A stretch of 59,766 nucleotides of DNA from Clostridia bacterium (GCA_017502915.1 JAFVUB010000005.1:1-59766); one strand, 5' to 3'; counted from the first letter of the stretch, positions 1 through 6,904 are shown. The notes: generated by a model not told the origin, from the letters alone. A program made the numbers and translations.

Positions 1-2
1 AT

Positions 3-131
3 CCAAACGATATTATGCTATGGCAATATGATGACATCGAGGACAATCTGATCGGAGATTGTACTGCCTTCTCGGTTGGCTGGACAAATGTTCCACCTGA
101 CGTTTGCTTTGATCCTCGATGGTGGCAATAG
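3..131 (+). CDS. 3-prime end of an unrecognised gene (partial)
   Basis: An open frame enters from the left edge and ends at TAG 129-131, giving the last 42 residues of a protein. The visible tail is rich in Trp and Asp, with WQYDD near its start and DPRWWQ at the extreme C-terminus, and it has two Cys. I do not recognise the family. It is followed within 14 bases by the GTCATCTAAAACG word and a terminator, exactly like two other genes in this left-hand region, so it probably belongs to the same cassette-like series. The frame is open without interruption, but with no start visible and no family match, only moderate confidence is possible. Confidence 0.55.
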   Translation, partial: PNDIMLWQYDDIEDNLIGDCTAFSVGWTNVPPDVCFDPRWWQ

Positions 132-144
132 CATAGGATTCCAT

Positions 145-172
145 GTCATCTAAAACGCTCACCAAACACAAC
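145..172 (+). repeat. Post-gene repeat word, copy 1
   Basis: GTCATCTAAAACG at 145-157, then a CACC-AA tract, then a terminator hairpin. The same 13-mer occurs exactly at 1321 and 3641, each time at the end of an unrelated gene, and in diverged inverted form at 1592-1617. Function unknown. Confidence 0.75.
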
Positions 173-203
173 GCAAAGGACACCTTCGGGTGTCCTTTTT
201 GCG
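173..203 (+). terminator. Intrinsic terminator after the first partial gene
   Basis: Ten-base-pair stem (175-184 with 189-198) closed by a TTCG tetraloop and followed by TTTTT. It ends the transcript of the gene that stops at 131. Confidence 0.85.
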
Positions 204-540
204 TCTGTCTTGGGTACTCGTCGCGTCATAGCTCGCTCCGCGTGTCCGTCTGTCATCCTCGAGCAAGCCGCCCCGGGATTTTCATGATTTTTCCATCGAG
301 ATCCTTCGCTTCGCTCGAGGATGACACGATGGGGGGAGAATGACAACGGGGCGGCGCCGCGAAGGATCTCGGACACGCAGAATTCGGTTCGCATTCGGCC
401 GCAATGATTTCGTAGGGGCGTTCATTGAACGCCCGCGGGCGACCACTGGTCGCCCCTACGGTCGGCGCAGAGCGGCGAATCACGGAGCGAAGCGGAGTTA
501 CCCAAGTGCCCTTTGAACCGTCGAGGACGCCTGTCCCTAC
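204..540. repeat. Gene-free block of palindromic intergenic repeats
   Basis: No gene is supported here. A perfect 14-bp inverted repeat, TGTCATCCTCGAGC at 251-264 and its complement at 313-326, encloses a 48-bp spacer. Further right, CGTAGGGGCG at 411-420 and its complement at 451-460 enclose two smaller perfect hairpins, 416-434 and 437-455 (arms GGGCGTTC and GGGCGACC). Elements of this look are dispersed intergenic repeats in many gut Clostridia; that statement is from general knowledge, the structure is seen directly. Short open frames across the block are by-products of its high G+C. Confidence 0.75.
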
Positions 541-549
541 AAAAGATAC

Positions 550-577
550 TTTACATTTTTCGAAAAATTGTTATAAT
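550..577 (+). promoter_or_regulatory. Promoter for the small-gene pair at 664
   Basis: TTTACA (550-555), 16-bp spacer, TATAAT (572-577). The surrounding bases resemble the promoter at 1760-1788 (TTTACATT on the left, TTATAATAAT on the right). A second TATAAT at 631-636 lies just before the ribosome binding site but lacks a good -35. Confidence 0.7.
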
Positions 578-663
578 AATCTCAACAAATAATTTTCAAA
601 AACTTTTCTGGACTTTCCTATTTCTTTCGGTATAATGTGTTTACCACCCGAAAGGAGAACGGA

Positions 664-885
664 ATGCCGAAGTTAAAACCATACTATCAAGTAAAATTAA
701 CTCTGTTGCGCTGCAAGCTGTCTTTTCTCGAAAATCCCCCGAAAAGCGAAGACGAGCAATACGCTTACGATATTATTCAAAAGGCGTATGAGATCAATGA
801 GAAAAAGATAGAAATGCTTGATTTTGAAAAGGATAAAAAGCTGTTAGAGGATTATTATAGATGGCTTGACAGTAGACGAAAATGA
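664..885 (+). CDS. Small charged protein, unknown function (73 aa)
   Basis: A 73-residue, strongly charged, helix-prone protein with many Lys and Glu residues and no membrane segment or signal. I do not recognise a family. The start at 664 is chosen because AAAGGAG sits eight bases upstream; an in-frame ATG at 637 would lie inside the TATAAT box at 631-636. It precedes a small membrane protein by 24 bases and the two are probably co-transcribed from the promoter at 550-577. It belongs to the accessory segment whose genes share the same post-gene repeat. A cytosolic partner of the downstream membrane protein is possible but is pure inference. Confidence 0.6.
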   Translation: MPKLKPYYQVKLTLLRCKLSFLENPPKSEDEQYAYDIIQKAYEINEKKIEMLDFEKDKKLLEDYYRWLDSRRK

Positions 886-909
886 TAATGATAATGAAAG
901 GCGGTAAAT

Positions 910-1329
910 ATGAGAGAAACGTCTATTAAAGTTCATGCAATAATTGCAATGGTAATAAGTCTTGTCAGTTTTTCGTTAATGATTGCTTCTTTGGTAGTAA
1001 TGTTAACTGAAACACCAGTTGACGAAGGAGTCAGCCGTTCATTTGCTCTTTGGGTGTTCGGAATGATTGTTGCCTATTTCAGCTTAATTTTTTACTTTGT
1101 AGATGCGGTACTATCTGTCATAAAAATATTTCTCAAGATACATCCCGCCTTTAACGCAGTTCTTGCTATTATGCTTATTGGTGCTATTCCTATGGCATTA
1201 TTTGTTGGTGGTGGTCTTGGAATTAATATTTACATTTGGAACGCTTATTATTTGGCAATTTTTGTTTTGGAAATCGTATCTATCGTTAAACACGTTAAAT
1301 TAAATTCTTCGAAAAGCAATGTCATCTAA
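910..1329 (+). CDS. Small four-helix membrane protein, unknown function (139 aa)
   Basis: Four hydrophobic segments are visible at about residues 10-32, 48-75, 83-105 and 107-127, with a short Lys/Ser-rich tail, so this is an inner-membrane protein. No catalytic motif is seen and I do not recognise the family. AAAGGCGG lies upstream of the ATG, and the spacing to the preceding 73-residue gene is 24 bases, which suggests one operon. The stop codon is itself inside the shared repeat: the TAA at 1327-1329 is part of GTCATCTAAAACG, so the last residues are encoded by the conserved word. That is unlike the other two copies, which lie beyond the stop. Confidence 0.65.
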   Translation: MRETSIKVHAIIAMVISLVSFSLMIASLVVMLTETPVDEGVSRSFALWVFGMIVAYFSLIFYFVDAVLSVIKIFLKIHPAFNAVLAIMLIGAIPMALFVGGGLGINIYIWNAYYLAIFVLEIVSIVKHVKLNSSKSNVI

Positions 1330-1345
1330 AACGGTCGCCAACCAC
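1321..1345 (+). repeat. Post-gene repeat word, copy 2
   Basis: GTCATCTAAAACG at 1321-1333 followed by GTCGCCAACCAC. It overlaps the end of the preceding coding region and leads directly into a terminator. Identical 13-mer to copies 1 and 3. Confidence 0.8.
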
Positions 1346-1380
1346 AAAAAATCCTCGTTCGTAAGAACGAGGATTTTTTT
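1346..1380 (+). terminator. Intrinsic terminator after the membrane protein gene
   Basis: Stem ATCCTCGTTC (1351-1360) pairs with its complement at 1365-1374 across a GTAA loop, flanked by an A-run on the left and a T-run on the right. Confidence 0.9.
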
Positions 1381-1382
1381 AT

Positions 1383-1567
1383 CCAAGCCGCAGGTTTGGT
1401 ATATCATCGCCGCACAACGTGCGGTGCATATCATCAAGGGCGGCAAGCCGCCCTTGTATCTCATAACGCTTTAGCGTGTATCTCACTGCGGCTTGATGGT
1501 ATACAACACTTCGCATTGATGATATACCGCAATAAGTTGCGGATGATATACACGCTTTGGCGTGATT
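1383..1567. repeat. Array of short hairpins joined by TATATCATC/GATGATATA linkers
   Basis: No gene is supported. About six small perfect hairpins follow each other: 1383-1399, 1409-1425, 1436-1455, 1465-1477, 1528-1541 and about 1551-1565. The linkers in the left half read TATATCATC or close variants (1399-1407, 1427-1435, 1456-1464, 1478-1486); those in the right half read the reverse complement GATGATATAC (1518-1527, 1542-1551). The whole block is therefore a large imperfect palindrome with small hairpins set into both arms. It is not a CRISPR array: there is no constant repeat with unique spacers. Confidence 0.75.
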
Positions 1568-1591
1568 GGGGGGCGAATCCCTGTGCTGAGC

Positions 1592-1617
1592 CATGGTTGG
1601 TGACCGAAATAGATGAC
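1592..1617 (-). repeat. Post-gene repeat word, copy 4 (inverted, diverged)
   Basis: Read on the minus strand this is GTCATCTATTTCGGTCACC followed by AACCATGG, matching copy 2 at most positions (GTCATCTA, CGGTC, CCAACCA). With copy 2 at 1321 it brackets the hairpin array in opposite orientation, like terminal inverted repeats. Confidence 0.6.
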
Positions 1618-1625
1618 GTCAACGC

Positions 1626-1659
1626 AAGCCCGGATCTCATAAGCGTTCTGGGCTTTTTT
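1626..1659 (+). terminator. Hairpin with T-run, likely terminator
   Basis: AAGCCCGGA (1626-1634) pairs with TTCTGGGCTT (one G-T pair) around a 12-base loop, followed by TTTTTT. No gene lies immediately upstream, so it may be the remnant of an ancestral cassette end. Confidence 0.55.
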
Positions 1660-1759
1660 ATCTCAAAAAACAGATTGAAATCAAATAGATGGACACAGGG
1701 ATAAAAATCGGGTTTTCAAGGATTTGAACCGCTGTGCCCTAGTGCCAAGCAAAATTGTC

Positions 1760-1788
1760 TTTACATTATGTTAAATTTGTGTTATAAT
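1760..1788 (+). promoter_or_regulatory. Promoter and hairpin leader for the 585-residue lipoprotein
   Basis: TTTACA (1760-1765), exactly 17 bp, TATAAT (1783-1788). The leader that follows has a hairpin of CGCCCCTC and GAGGGCG near 1808-1830. Confidence 0.8.
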
Positions 1789-1871
1789 AATTCTAGCAAT
1801 CATTCTCGCCCCTCAAAGTCGAGGGCGGTGTGAAATTTGCCACCACATAACTACCTCAAAGGAGAAAGAAA

Positions 1872-3629
1872 ATGAAAAAAACAATTATAATATTGTTGTT
1901 TCTCTCTATTTTGTTTTGCGCAATTTCGTGCAGCAATTTAAATGCTGACGGAAACGATACAAATAACAGTAAAGACAGTGAGAATACAACCGCTCAAAAT
2001 GAAACGGTTGCGAAATTATCTTACGATGCTGTTATCGAAAAATATACGGAGCTTTTGATTTCCAAGAAGAACAATGAAAGCATTGCCGCTCCGAATCCTT
2101 CGGCTGATGATATAGAGTTTGCACTGTACGATATCGTTTACGACTGCACCGACCCTTCGGTTATGGGATATGCGACAAAGGATATCAACGGCGACGGAGA
2201 TGACGAGCTCGTTTTATTGAACAAAAGCAACAAGATTTATGCGATATTTACACTTAAAGATAATGTTCCCGTGCTGCTTCTAAAAACCGACCATATGAGT
2301 ACCGCAATTTATTCCGACGGTACAATATACGCTTCAAGAAAATATATTAAAGAAGATGGCGAATATACTTATATCAAAAAAATCGTTGGTGGCAAGCTTG
2401 AGGGACTTGAATACGGGGTGCGAGTAGAGGGAGAAAGTGCCTCGTGTTACAAAATAGAAAACGGTATTGAGAAGGAGATCACGGTACACGAAAGGGATCA
2501 GATCGCTGGCTCAATACAACATATAATGTTCAATCCTATGGTTTCCACTAAAAAAACAGGTTTCAGATTCGTTCCCGCCATAGCTGACGACACCACGCCG
2601 AACAATGCCCCCATTGCCGATTTTTCAAGTTACGAGGGCGTTTTGTCAGCGTACAAAATAATTGTTGAAAGTTTTTCTGAGTATTCTCAATCCGATTGGG
2701 TGAACGGGAAATTTGATGCGCTTTTCAAAATTTCCGATAACGAGACTTATGATATATTTCATAAGCTCTTTTACTACGGTATTGAAGGAAGACCTACAGA
2801 AACGTATTTCGGTCAGGACTACGCCAAGGACGGAGATAACGCGTACGGCTACGCTAAAAAAGACCTGAACCGTGACGGTGTTGAGGAATTGATTCTTTTG
2901 AATGATAATTACGAAATTTTTGCTATCTTTACAAAATCAGATGGCAAAGCGGTATTTCTTGACGGTGTGTGTGGTGTATGGGTAGACGAAAACGGACACC
3001 TTTACAAAGAAATATCTACGGGTGGTGTAGTAAGCCGTGACGGAGAGGCTTTCGTTTTCGAGATAGACGGCACAGCGCTGAAGACCTTGGTCGGCGTAGG
3101 GTATAGAGTGAACGTCTTTTTGCAAAAGGAAGGTTGGTATAAAACAGAGGGCAATTCCAAAACCGATATTTCTAAAGAGGAAGGAGAGGCATTATACGCT
3201 GAATATGACATTCTCCCCTCCGGATATTCGGACGGAGAATATACCCGAACTTTTTCGGGAATAGAGTTTGTTCCGCTATTTGAGTATGCCGCCGCATCAC
3301 AAAAGCATATCAACACTTACTCCAATTTGATCTTTGTAAACGGTAATGCAATTACCGTATCGTCCGCTTCTTACAACGAAGTATCGTTTAGCATCAAATT
3401 CTTCCATACTGTCGGCAAATTCGATTCCGAAACCAACCCTGAGCCTGAGGTATATACTGTCACCATAACGGGTAACGCGCTTCGTGATGGAAATAGGTAT
3501 AGTTTCGAAATAGACGGAGTAAAGGGTTATATCGAGCTTTCGGTAAATTCCTTATGGGTAACCGTTACGCAAAGTGAAAACGAGCATGTGATGCTCAAAT
3601 CATATTTGTTTGATTATCCTGAAAATTAA
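1872..3629 (+). CDS. Lipoprotein with duplicated DxNxDGxxEL domain (585 aa)
   Basis: Residues 1-20 form a lipoprotein signal with lipobox AISC (Cys20), followed by an Asn/Asp/Ser/Thr-rich linker, so the protein is probably anchored outside the membrane. Two related domains follow: about 50-236 and 256-468. Each carries an acidic loop, DINGDGDDEL at 104-113 and DLNRDGVEEL at 331-340, then a hydrophobic strand and an IFAIFT/IYAIFT segment; this loop pattern resembles calcium-binding or dockerin-like loops. A third, beta-rich domain covers about 475-585. AAAGGAG lies before the ATG. The cellular role is unknown; extracytoplasmic sensing or binding is inference only. It is alone in its transcript and is followed by repeat copy 3 and a terminator. 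Confidence 0.75.
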   Translation: MKKTIIILLFLSILFCAISCSNLNADGNDTNNSKDSENTTAQNETVAKLSYDAVIEKYTELLISKKNNESIAAPNPSADDIEFALYDIVYDCTDPSVMGYATKDINGDGDDELVLLNKSNKIYAIFTLKDNVPVLLLKTDHMSTAIYSDGTIYASRKYIKEDGEYTYIKKIVGGKLEGLEYGVRVEGESASCYKIENGIEKEITVHERDQIAGSIQHIMFNPMVSTKKTGFRFVPAIADDTTPNNAPIADFSSYEGVLSAYKIIVESFSEYSQSDWVNGKFDALFKISDNETYDIFHKLFYYGIEGRPTETYFGQDYAKDGDNAYGYAKKDLNRDGVEELILLNDNYEIFAIFTKSDGKAVFLDGVCGVWVDENGHLYKEISTGGVVSRDGEAFVFEIDGTALKTLVGVGYRVNVFLQKEGWYKTEGNSKTDISKEEGEALYAEYDILPSGYSDGEYTRTFSGIEFVPLFEYAAASQKHINTYSNLIFVNGNAITVSSASYNEVSFSIKFFHTVGKFDSETNPEPEVYTVTITGNALRDGNRYSFEIDGVKGYIELSVNSLWVTVTQSENEHVMLKSYLFDYPEN

Positions 3630-3640
3630 CGTATTTGTTT

Positions 3641-3664
3641 GTCATCTAAAACGGGTACCAAGCA
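3641..3664 (+). repeat. Post-gene repeat word, copy 3
   Basis: GTCATCTAAAACG at 3641-3653 then GGTACCAAGCAAAA, 11 bases after the lipoprotein stop codon and immediately before a terminator. It marks the right end of the accessory segment. Confidence 0.8.
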
Positions 3665-3665
3665 A

Positions 3666-3700
3666 AAAAATCCCAAGAACTCTGTTCTTGGGGTTTTTCT
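3666..3700 (+). terminator. Intrinsic terminator after the 585-residue lipoprotein
   Basis: AATCCCAAGAAC pairs with GTTCTTGGGGTT across a TCT loop, with an A-run before and TTTTTCTTTT after. Confidence 0.9.
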
Positions 3701-3734
3701 TTTGTGTCGACTTTTTGAAAACAAATTTTGTCTG

Positions 3735-3763
3735 TTGAAAAATTGGGCGTTTTATGATATAAT
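3735..3763 (+). promoter_or_regulatory. Promoter of the yhcH-pgeF pair
   Basis: TTGAAA (3735-3740), 17 bp, TATAAT (3758-3763), about 35 bases before the start codon. Confidence 0.8.
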
Positions 3764-3798
3764 TATACTACAGACATCAGATCACGGAGGAACTGACA

Positions 3799-4236
3799 AT
3801 GATCTTCGACTCGTTAAAGCATATTGAAAATTACAAGGGGCTCGGCAACGTGTACGAGGCGCTTGAGTTCTTGGCAAAAACCGATTTCAGAGATATGGAG
3901 CTTGGAAAATACGAGCTTAACGAAAACTGTTATTACATAATTCAAGAGTATGAAACCAAGGCAAAGACGGTTGCCGAGGCACACGAGAAGTATATCGACA
4001 TTCAGCTTCTTGTTTCGGGCAACGAGGTCATCGGAGTCGCTCCCATTGAATGTGAAAAGCAGCTCGTTGAAGCCAACCCCGAAAAGGATATTTGGAAGTA
4101 TTCCTGCAAGACTCAACCGATCTGCCTTTTTGAAAACGATTTTATGGTGCTTTACCCGAACGATATTCATATGCCGGGAGCAACCCTCGGCGAGAGCGTT
4201 AAATGCCGCAAGGTCGTTGTTAAGGTGAAGGCATAA
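3799..4236 (+). CDS. YhcH/YjgK/YiaL family protein (145 aa)
   Basis: A full-length single-domain beta-barrel protein of the YhcH/YjgK/YiaL (DUF386) family. The conserved His-containing segments are present: AHEKYIDIQ around residues 55-64, where such proteins hold a metal, and PNDIHMPG near 117-124. Family members occur with sialic-acid, gulonate or beta-galactosidase genes and are thought to act on small sugar acids or their anomers, but no sugar gene is next to this one. GGAGG lies before the ATG. It is followed after only 2 bases by pgeF, so the two share a transcript. Family assignment is firm, substrate is open. Confidence 0.88.
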   Translation: MIFDSLKHIENYKGLGNVYEALEFLAKTDFRDMELGKYELNENCYYIIQEYETKAKTVAEAHEKYIDIQLLVSGNEVIGVAPIECEKQLVEANPEKDIWKYSCKTQPICLFENDFMVLYPNDIHMPGATLGESVKCRKVVVKVKA

Positions 4237-4238
4237 GA

Positions 4239-5045
4239 ATGAGGCTTATCACCGCCGAAAACGGCGTTCAGTATCTTCATTCCGATATTCTCGGCTGCCC
4301 GAACGGTTTTTCGACCCGCGTTGGCGGAGTCAGCACTCTTGATCATACCGCATCGCTTAATTTAGCGAGAGGCAGGGGAGACGACGACGAAACGGTTCTT
4401 GAAAATCTCAAGCTTTTTGCCGATGCCGTTGGCGTTGATCCCGAAAGCGTCGTTTCACTGCCGCAGATACATTCGTCGAAGGTCCTGATATTAGACGGTT
4501 CGGCTCGCGGGCAGGGCTATTTCTTGCCGAGCGACCTTGAGTGCGACGGTTACGCAACTCTTTCGCGCTCGCTCTCGCCCGCCGTCAAGACCGCCGATTG
4601 CGTACCGATACTTCTCTCGGCTCGCGACGCGGCGGGGAATGTATTTGCCGTTTCGGTGCTCCACGCCGGCTGGCGCGGTACGGCAGGAAATATAGCGACG
4701 CGCGGTGTTGAGGCGTTGGTCTCGCTCGGGGCGACGACCGACCGTATCTGCGCGGCGATAGGACCGTCTATCGGGCAGTGTTGCTTTGAGGTGGACCTTG
4801 ATTGCTACGACGCTCTGTGCTCGGGACTTGGTGAGACAGTTGAGCTGAACACCTGCCGTAAGGGCGAGAAGTTTTATCCCGATCTGAAGTCTATAAACCG
4901 AGATCTGCTGGTACAATGCGGCGTTAAGCGCGAAAACATCGACATTAGTGAGCTTTGCACCGCCTGTCGAACCGATATCTTCTATTCGCACCGAAGGAGC
5001 GGTGGCTCTCGGGGAACTCTTTTGTCGGTCATTTCAATTAATTGA
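4239..5045 (+). CDS. pgeF: Purine nucleoside phosphorylase, laccase-domain family
   Basis: PgeF/YfiH family (268 residues, usual length), a cytosolic zinc enzyme that in tested members phosphorolyses adenosine and inosine, or edits peptidoglycan precursors. The zinc and catalytic residues are visible: His78 in PQIH, Cys121 in TADC and His142 in HAGWRG, plus the GPSIGQCCFEV segment at about 175-185. The gene starts two bases after the YhcH-like gene, indicating translational coupling. The C-terminus has the usual CRTDIFYSHRR signature. The name laccase or polyphenol oxidase that is sometimes attached to this family is historical. Confidence 0.92.
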   Translation: MRLITAENGVQYLHSDILGCPNGFSTRVGGVSTLDHTASLNLARGRGDDDETVLENLKLFADAVGVDPESVVSLPQIHSSKVLILDGSARGQGYFLPSDLECDGYATLSRSLSPAVKTADCVPILLSARDAAGNVFAVSVLHAGWRGTAGNIATRGVEALVSLGATTDRICAAIGPSIGQCCFEVDLDCYDALCSGLGETVELNTCRKGEKFYPDLKSINRDLLVQCGVKRENIDISELCTACRTDIFYSHRRSGGSRGTLLSVISIN

Positions 5046-5046
5046 C

Positions 5047-5075
5047 TTGACATTGCGGCAAACAAAGGGTATAAT
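5047..5075 (+). promoter_or_regulatory. Promoter of the DUF1858-trmK-nif3 operon
   Basis: Consensus TTGACA (5047-5052), 17 bp, TATAAT (5070-5075), 32 bases before the start codon. One of the strongest promoters in the window. Confidence 0.88.
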
Positions 5076-5106
5076 TATAATGTAAAATAATTTTTGGAGG
5101 AACAAA

Positions 5107-5313
5107 ATGAAAGTAACTAAAGAGTCTATCATTGGCGACGTTCTTGATGCCGATGTTGAAACCGCAAAGTTTTTCTTTGCAATAGGAATGCATTGCCTTG
5201 GCTGCCCCGCATCGCGCGGCGAGCCCATCGAGGCGGCTTGCGCCGTTCACGGTACCAACGCCGACGAGCTGGTTGCCCAGCTTAACGCACATTTTGCCGC
5301 TAAGGCAGAGTGA
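5107..5313 (+). CDS. DUF1858 domain protein (68 aa)
   Basis: A stand-alone DUF1858 domain, the short helical module also found at the N-terminus of ScdA/hybrid-cluster-associated proteins. The family signature is present: GDVLDADVETAKFFFAIGMHC at the start with a CxxC (MHCLGC) where residues could bind a metal or redox partner, then an AACAVHG segment and the terminal ADELVAQLN helix. TGGAGG precedes the ATG. Its stop codon overlaps the trmK start (TGATG), so it is the first gene of a three-gene operon with trmK and a Nif3-like gene. The exact role is unknown; a redox or iron-sulfur link is inference from fusion partners. Confidence 0.88.
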   Translation: MKVTKESIIGDVLDADVETAKFFFAIGMHCLGCPASRGEPIEAACAVHGTNADELVAQLNAHFAAKAE

Positions 5314-6005
5314 TGCCGAGCAGCAAGACACCTGCAGGAAAAATTGACCGGCGGCTTTTGGCGGCGGCGAGCTTTGTTCGTCGCGGGGCGGTTTTTGCCG
5401 ATATAGGCACCGACCACGCCTATCTGCCGGCCTTTTTGGTATCCTCGGGAGTTGTTGAGCGCGCATTTGCCGCCGATATTAACCGAGGTCCGCTTGATAG
5501 GGCGGACGAGAACATAGCTCTGTCCGGTCTTGCAGATCGGATAGAAACCAGACTGACCGACGGTCTTTGCGGGCTCGAGGGGCTTTCTATAACCGATATC
5601 GCTATTTGCGGTATGGGCGGCGAGCTGATCGCCCGTATTATTAACGACGCGCCGTGGGTTCGCGACGGCAGGGTCCGTTTGATATTGCAGCCGATGACCA
5701 AAGCTGAGGTGCTTCGCGAGTATCTCATCTCGCACGGATTTAGAATAGTTGACGAAGCTCTCGCCGAATCGGATAGGGTATATCAGATAATCTGCGCCGA
5801 GTTTTGTGGCGAGAGCGAGAGTTACACGCCCCTTGAGCTGTTGCTTGGAAGGCACAATCTCGAGCGCGGCGGAGCGTTGCTTTCGTCTCTTGCCGAAACG
5901 CTTAAAAGAACTCTCAATGCCCGAATTGAGGGTAAGCGTGTGTCGGGCAAGGAAGCCTCGTACGAGGAGCAAATCTTAGAAGAGATCAAGAAGAGGGAAT
6001 TATGA
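5313..6005 (+). CDS. trmK: tRNA (adenine-N1)-methyltransferase TrmK
   Basis: TrmK (YqfN) family, a cytosolic S-adenosylmethionine enzyme that methylates adenosine 22 of tRNA. The Rossmann binding loop FADIGTDHAYLP is at about residues 28-39, and the characteristic ICGMGGELI segment, the family's NPPY-like site, is at about 97-105; LILQPMTKAEVLREYL follows. Length is typical. ATG at 5313 is preferred because it overlaps the upstream stop as TGATG; GTG at 5310 directly precedes it and would add one residue. The gene overlaps the following Nif3-like gene by ATGA, and trmK next to nif3 is a common Bacillota pairing. Confidence 0.93.
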   Translation: MPSSKTPAGKIDRRLLAAASFVRRGAVFADIGTDHAYLPAFLVSSGVVERAFAADINRGPLDRADENIALSGLADRIETRLTDGLCGLEGLSITDIAICGMGGELIARIINDAPWVRDGRVRLILQPMTKAEVLREYLISHGFRIVDEALAESDRVYQIICAEFCGESESYTPLELLLGRHNLERGGALLSSLAETLKRTLNARIEGKRVSGKEASYEEQILEEIKKREL

Positions 6006-6757
6006 CGGTTAAAGAGTTTTACGAATATTTGAGCCGTGAGCTGCCGCTTGAGTGGGCGTGCGAGGGAGACTTTGACGGGATGTCCTGCTGCCCCAACGGC
6101 GATATAGAGATCGAGCGCGTGCTGATCGCGCTTGACGCAACCGAAGCCGTGGTCGACGAGGCAATAGAGGAGGGCTGCCAGGTCATACTGACCCACCATC
6201 CTATGCTTTTCGGCGGAATTGCCGAGGTTTGCGACGGTGAGTTCCGCTCAAACAAGCTCATCAAGCTGATAAAGAACGATATTGCCGTTATGAGCTTTCA
6301 CACCCGTCTTGACGCCGCAGAGGGCGGTGTCAACGACATACTTGCCGCCCTTCTGGGACTGAAAAACGTTGTTCGATTTGGCGAGAAGGGTCTTGGTCGC
6401 ATAGGAGAGCTTGACGTGCCTGTGAGTGCCGAGGAGCTTGCCGTAACGGTCAAGAACACGCTTGGCGCGCCTTACGTTGAGTATGCCGACGCGGGCAGAC
6501 CGATCAAACGTGTTGCCGTGGTTGGCGGCGCGGCGTCGTCTATGGTGGGAGAGGCTCTTGCCGAGGGCGTTGACGCCTTTGTCAGCGGAGAGATCAAGCA
6601 CAATTATATGACCGACGCGCCCGACACCGGTATGACGCTTATTGCTGCAGGACATTTTTATACTGAGAATCCGGTCTGCGCTCGTCTTTTCGAGCTGACT
6701 GCCGCCGCCGAGCTCATTCCGATAATAACCTATTCTCACCGCGCGGTCGTGGTGTAA
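6002..6757 (+). CDS. Nif3-like dinuclear metal centre protein
   Basis: Short-form Nif3/YqfO family (251 residues, without the central insert of the long forms). The metal ligands are visible: His65-His66 in THHPM, His100 and Asp104 in SFHTRLDAAEGG, and His218 with Glu222 in GHFYTEN. Members form toroidal hexamers; proposed roles include GTP cyclohydrolase-type hydrolysis, but the true reaction is not settled. It overlaps trmK by ATGA. Family is certain, biochemistry is not. Confidence 0.92.
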   Translation: MTVKEFYEYLSRELPLEWACEGDFDGMSCCPNGDIEIERVLIALDATEAVVDEAIEEGCQVILTHHPMLFGGIAEVCDGEFRSNKLIKLIKNDIAVMSFHTRLDAAEGGVNDILAALLGLKNVVRFGEKGLGRIGELDVPVSAEELAVTVKNTLGAPYVEYADAGRPIKRVAVVGGAASSMVGEALAEGVDAFVSGEIKHNYMTDAPDTGMTLIAAGHFYTENPVCARLFELTAAAELIPIITYSHRAVVV

Positions 6758-6758
6758 C

Positions 6759-6799
6759 CAAAAAGCACGAGAGCGTTTCGGCGTTTCCCGTGCTTTTTT
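6759..6799 (+). terminator. Terminator of the DUF1858-trmK-nif3 operon
   Basis: AAAAAGCACG (6760-6769) pairs with CGTGCTTTTT (6789-6798) around a partly self-complementary interior, ending in a T-run directly after the stop codon. Confidence 0.88.
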
Positions 6800-6816
6800 A
6801 TGTTTTGAGAGCAGAA

Positions 6817-6872
6817 AACAACACATTCTATATAATGTGTTGTTCCGATTTTCTTTTTGGGCTGATATAATA
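6817..6872 (+). promoter_or_regulatory. Operator-like palindrome and promoter of the TetR operon
   Basis: ACACATT (6821-6827) and AATGTGT (6834-6840) form a perfect 7-bp inverted repeat with a 6-bp centre; further outward bases AACA/TGTT extend it with one bulge. TATAAT is at 6867-6872, so the palindrome covers the upstream promoter region, with TTGTTC or TTCCGA at 6841-6849 as a weak -35. The encoded TetR protein two genes away is the obvious candidate ligand (inference). Confidence 0.65.
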
Positions 6873-6904
6873 AAGGCACAATAAAGCCTAAAAGGAGAAA
6901 TAAA

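Noticed and set aside
143..483. Three short open frames across the palindrome block
   Set aside because: They overlap each other on both strands, cover the palindromes and terminator, and have no ribosome binding sites.
1383..1567. CRISPR array
   Set aside because: The spaced units are hairpins with varying sequence and length, the linkers change orientation halfway, and there are no cas genes.
1700..1745. tRNA or tRNA fragment on the minus strand
   Set aside because: GGTTCAAATCC resembles a T-loop, but the T-stem, acceptor stem and anticodon arm cannot be formed.
143..3660. Integron gene-cassette array with attC sites
   Set aside because: GTCATCTAAAACG does not match the RYYYAAC/GTTRRRY core ends, no paired core sites or integrase are visible. 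The cassette-like character remains of interest but not as a classical integron.
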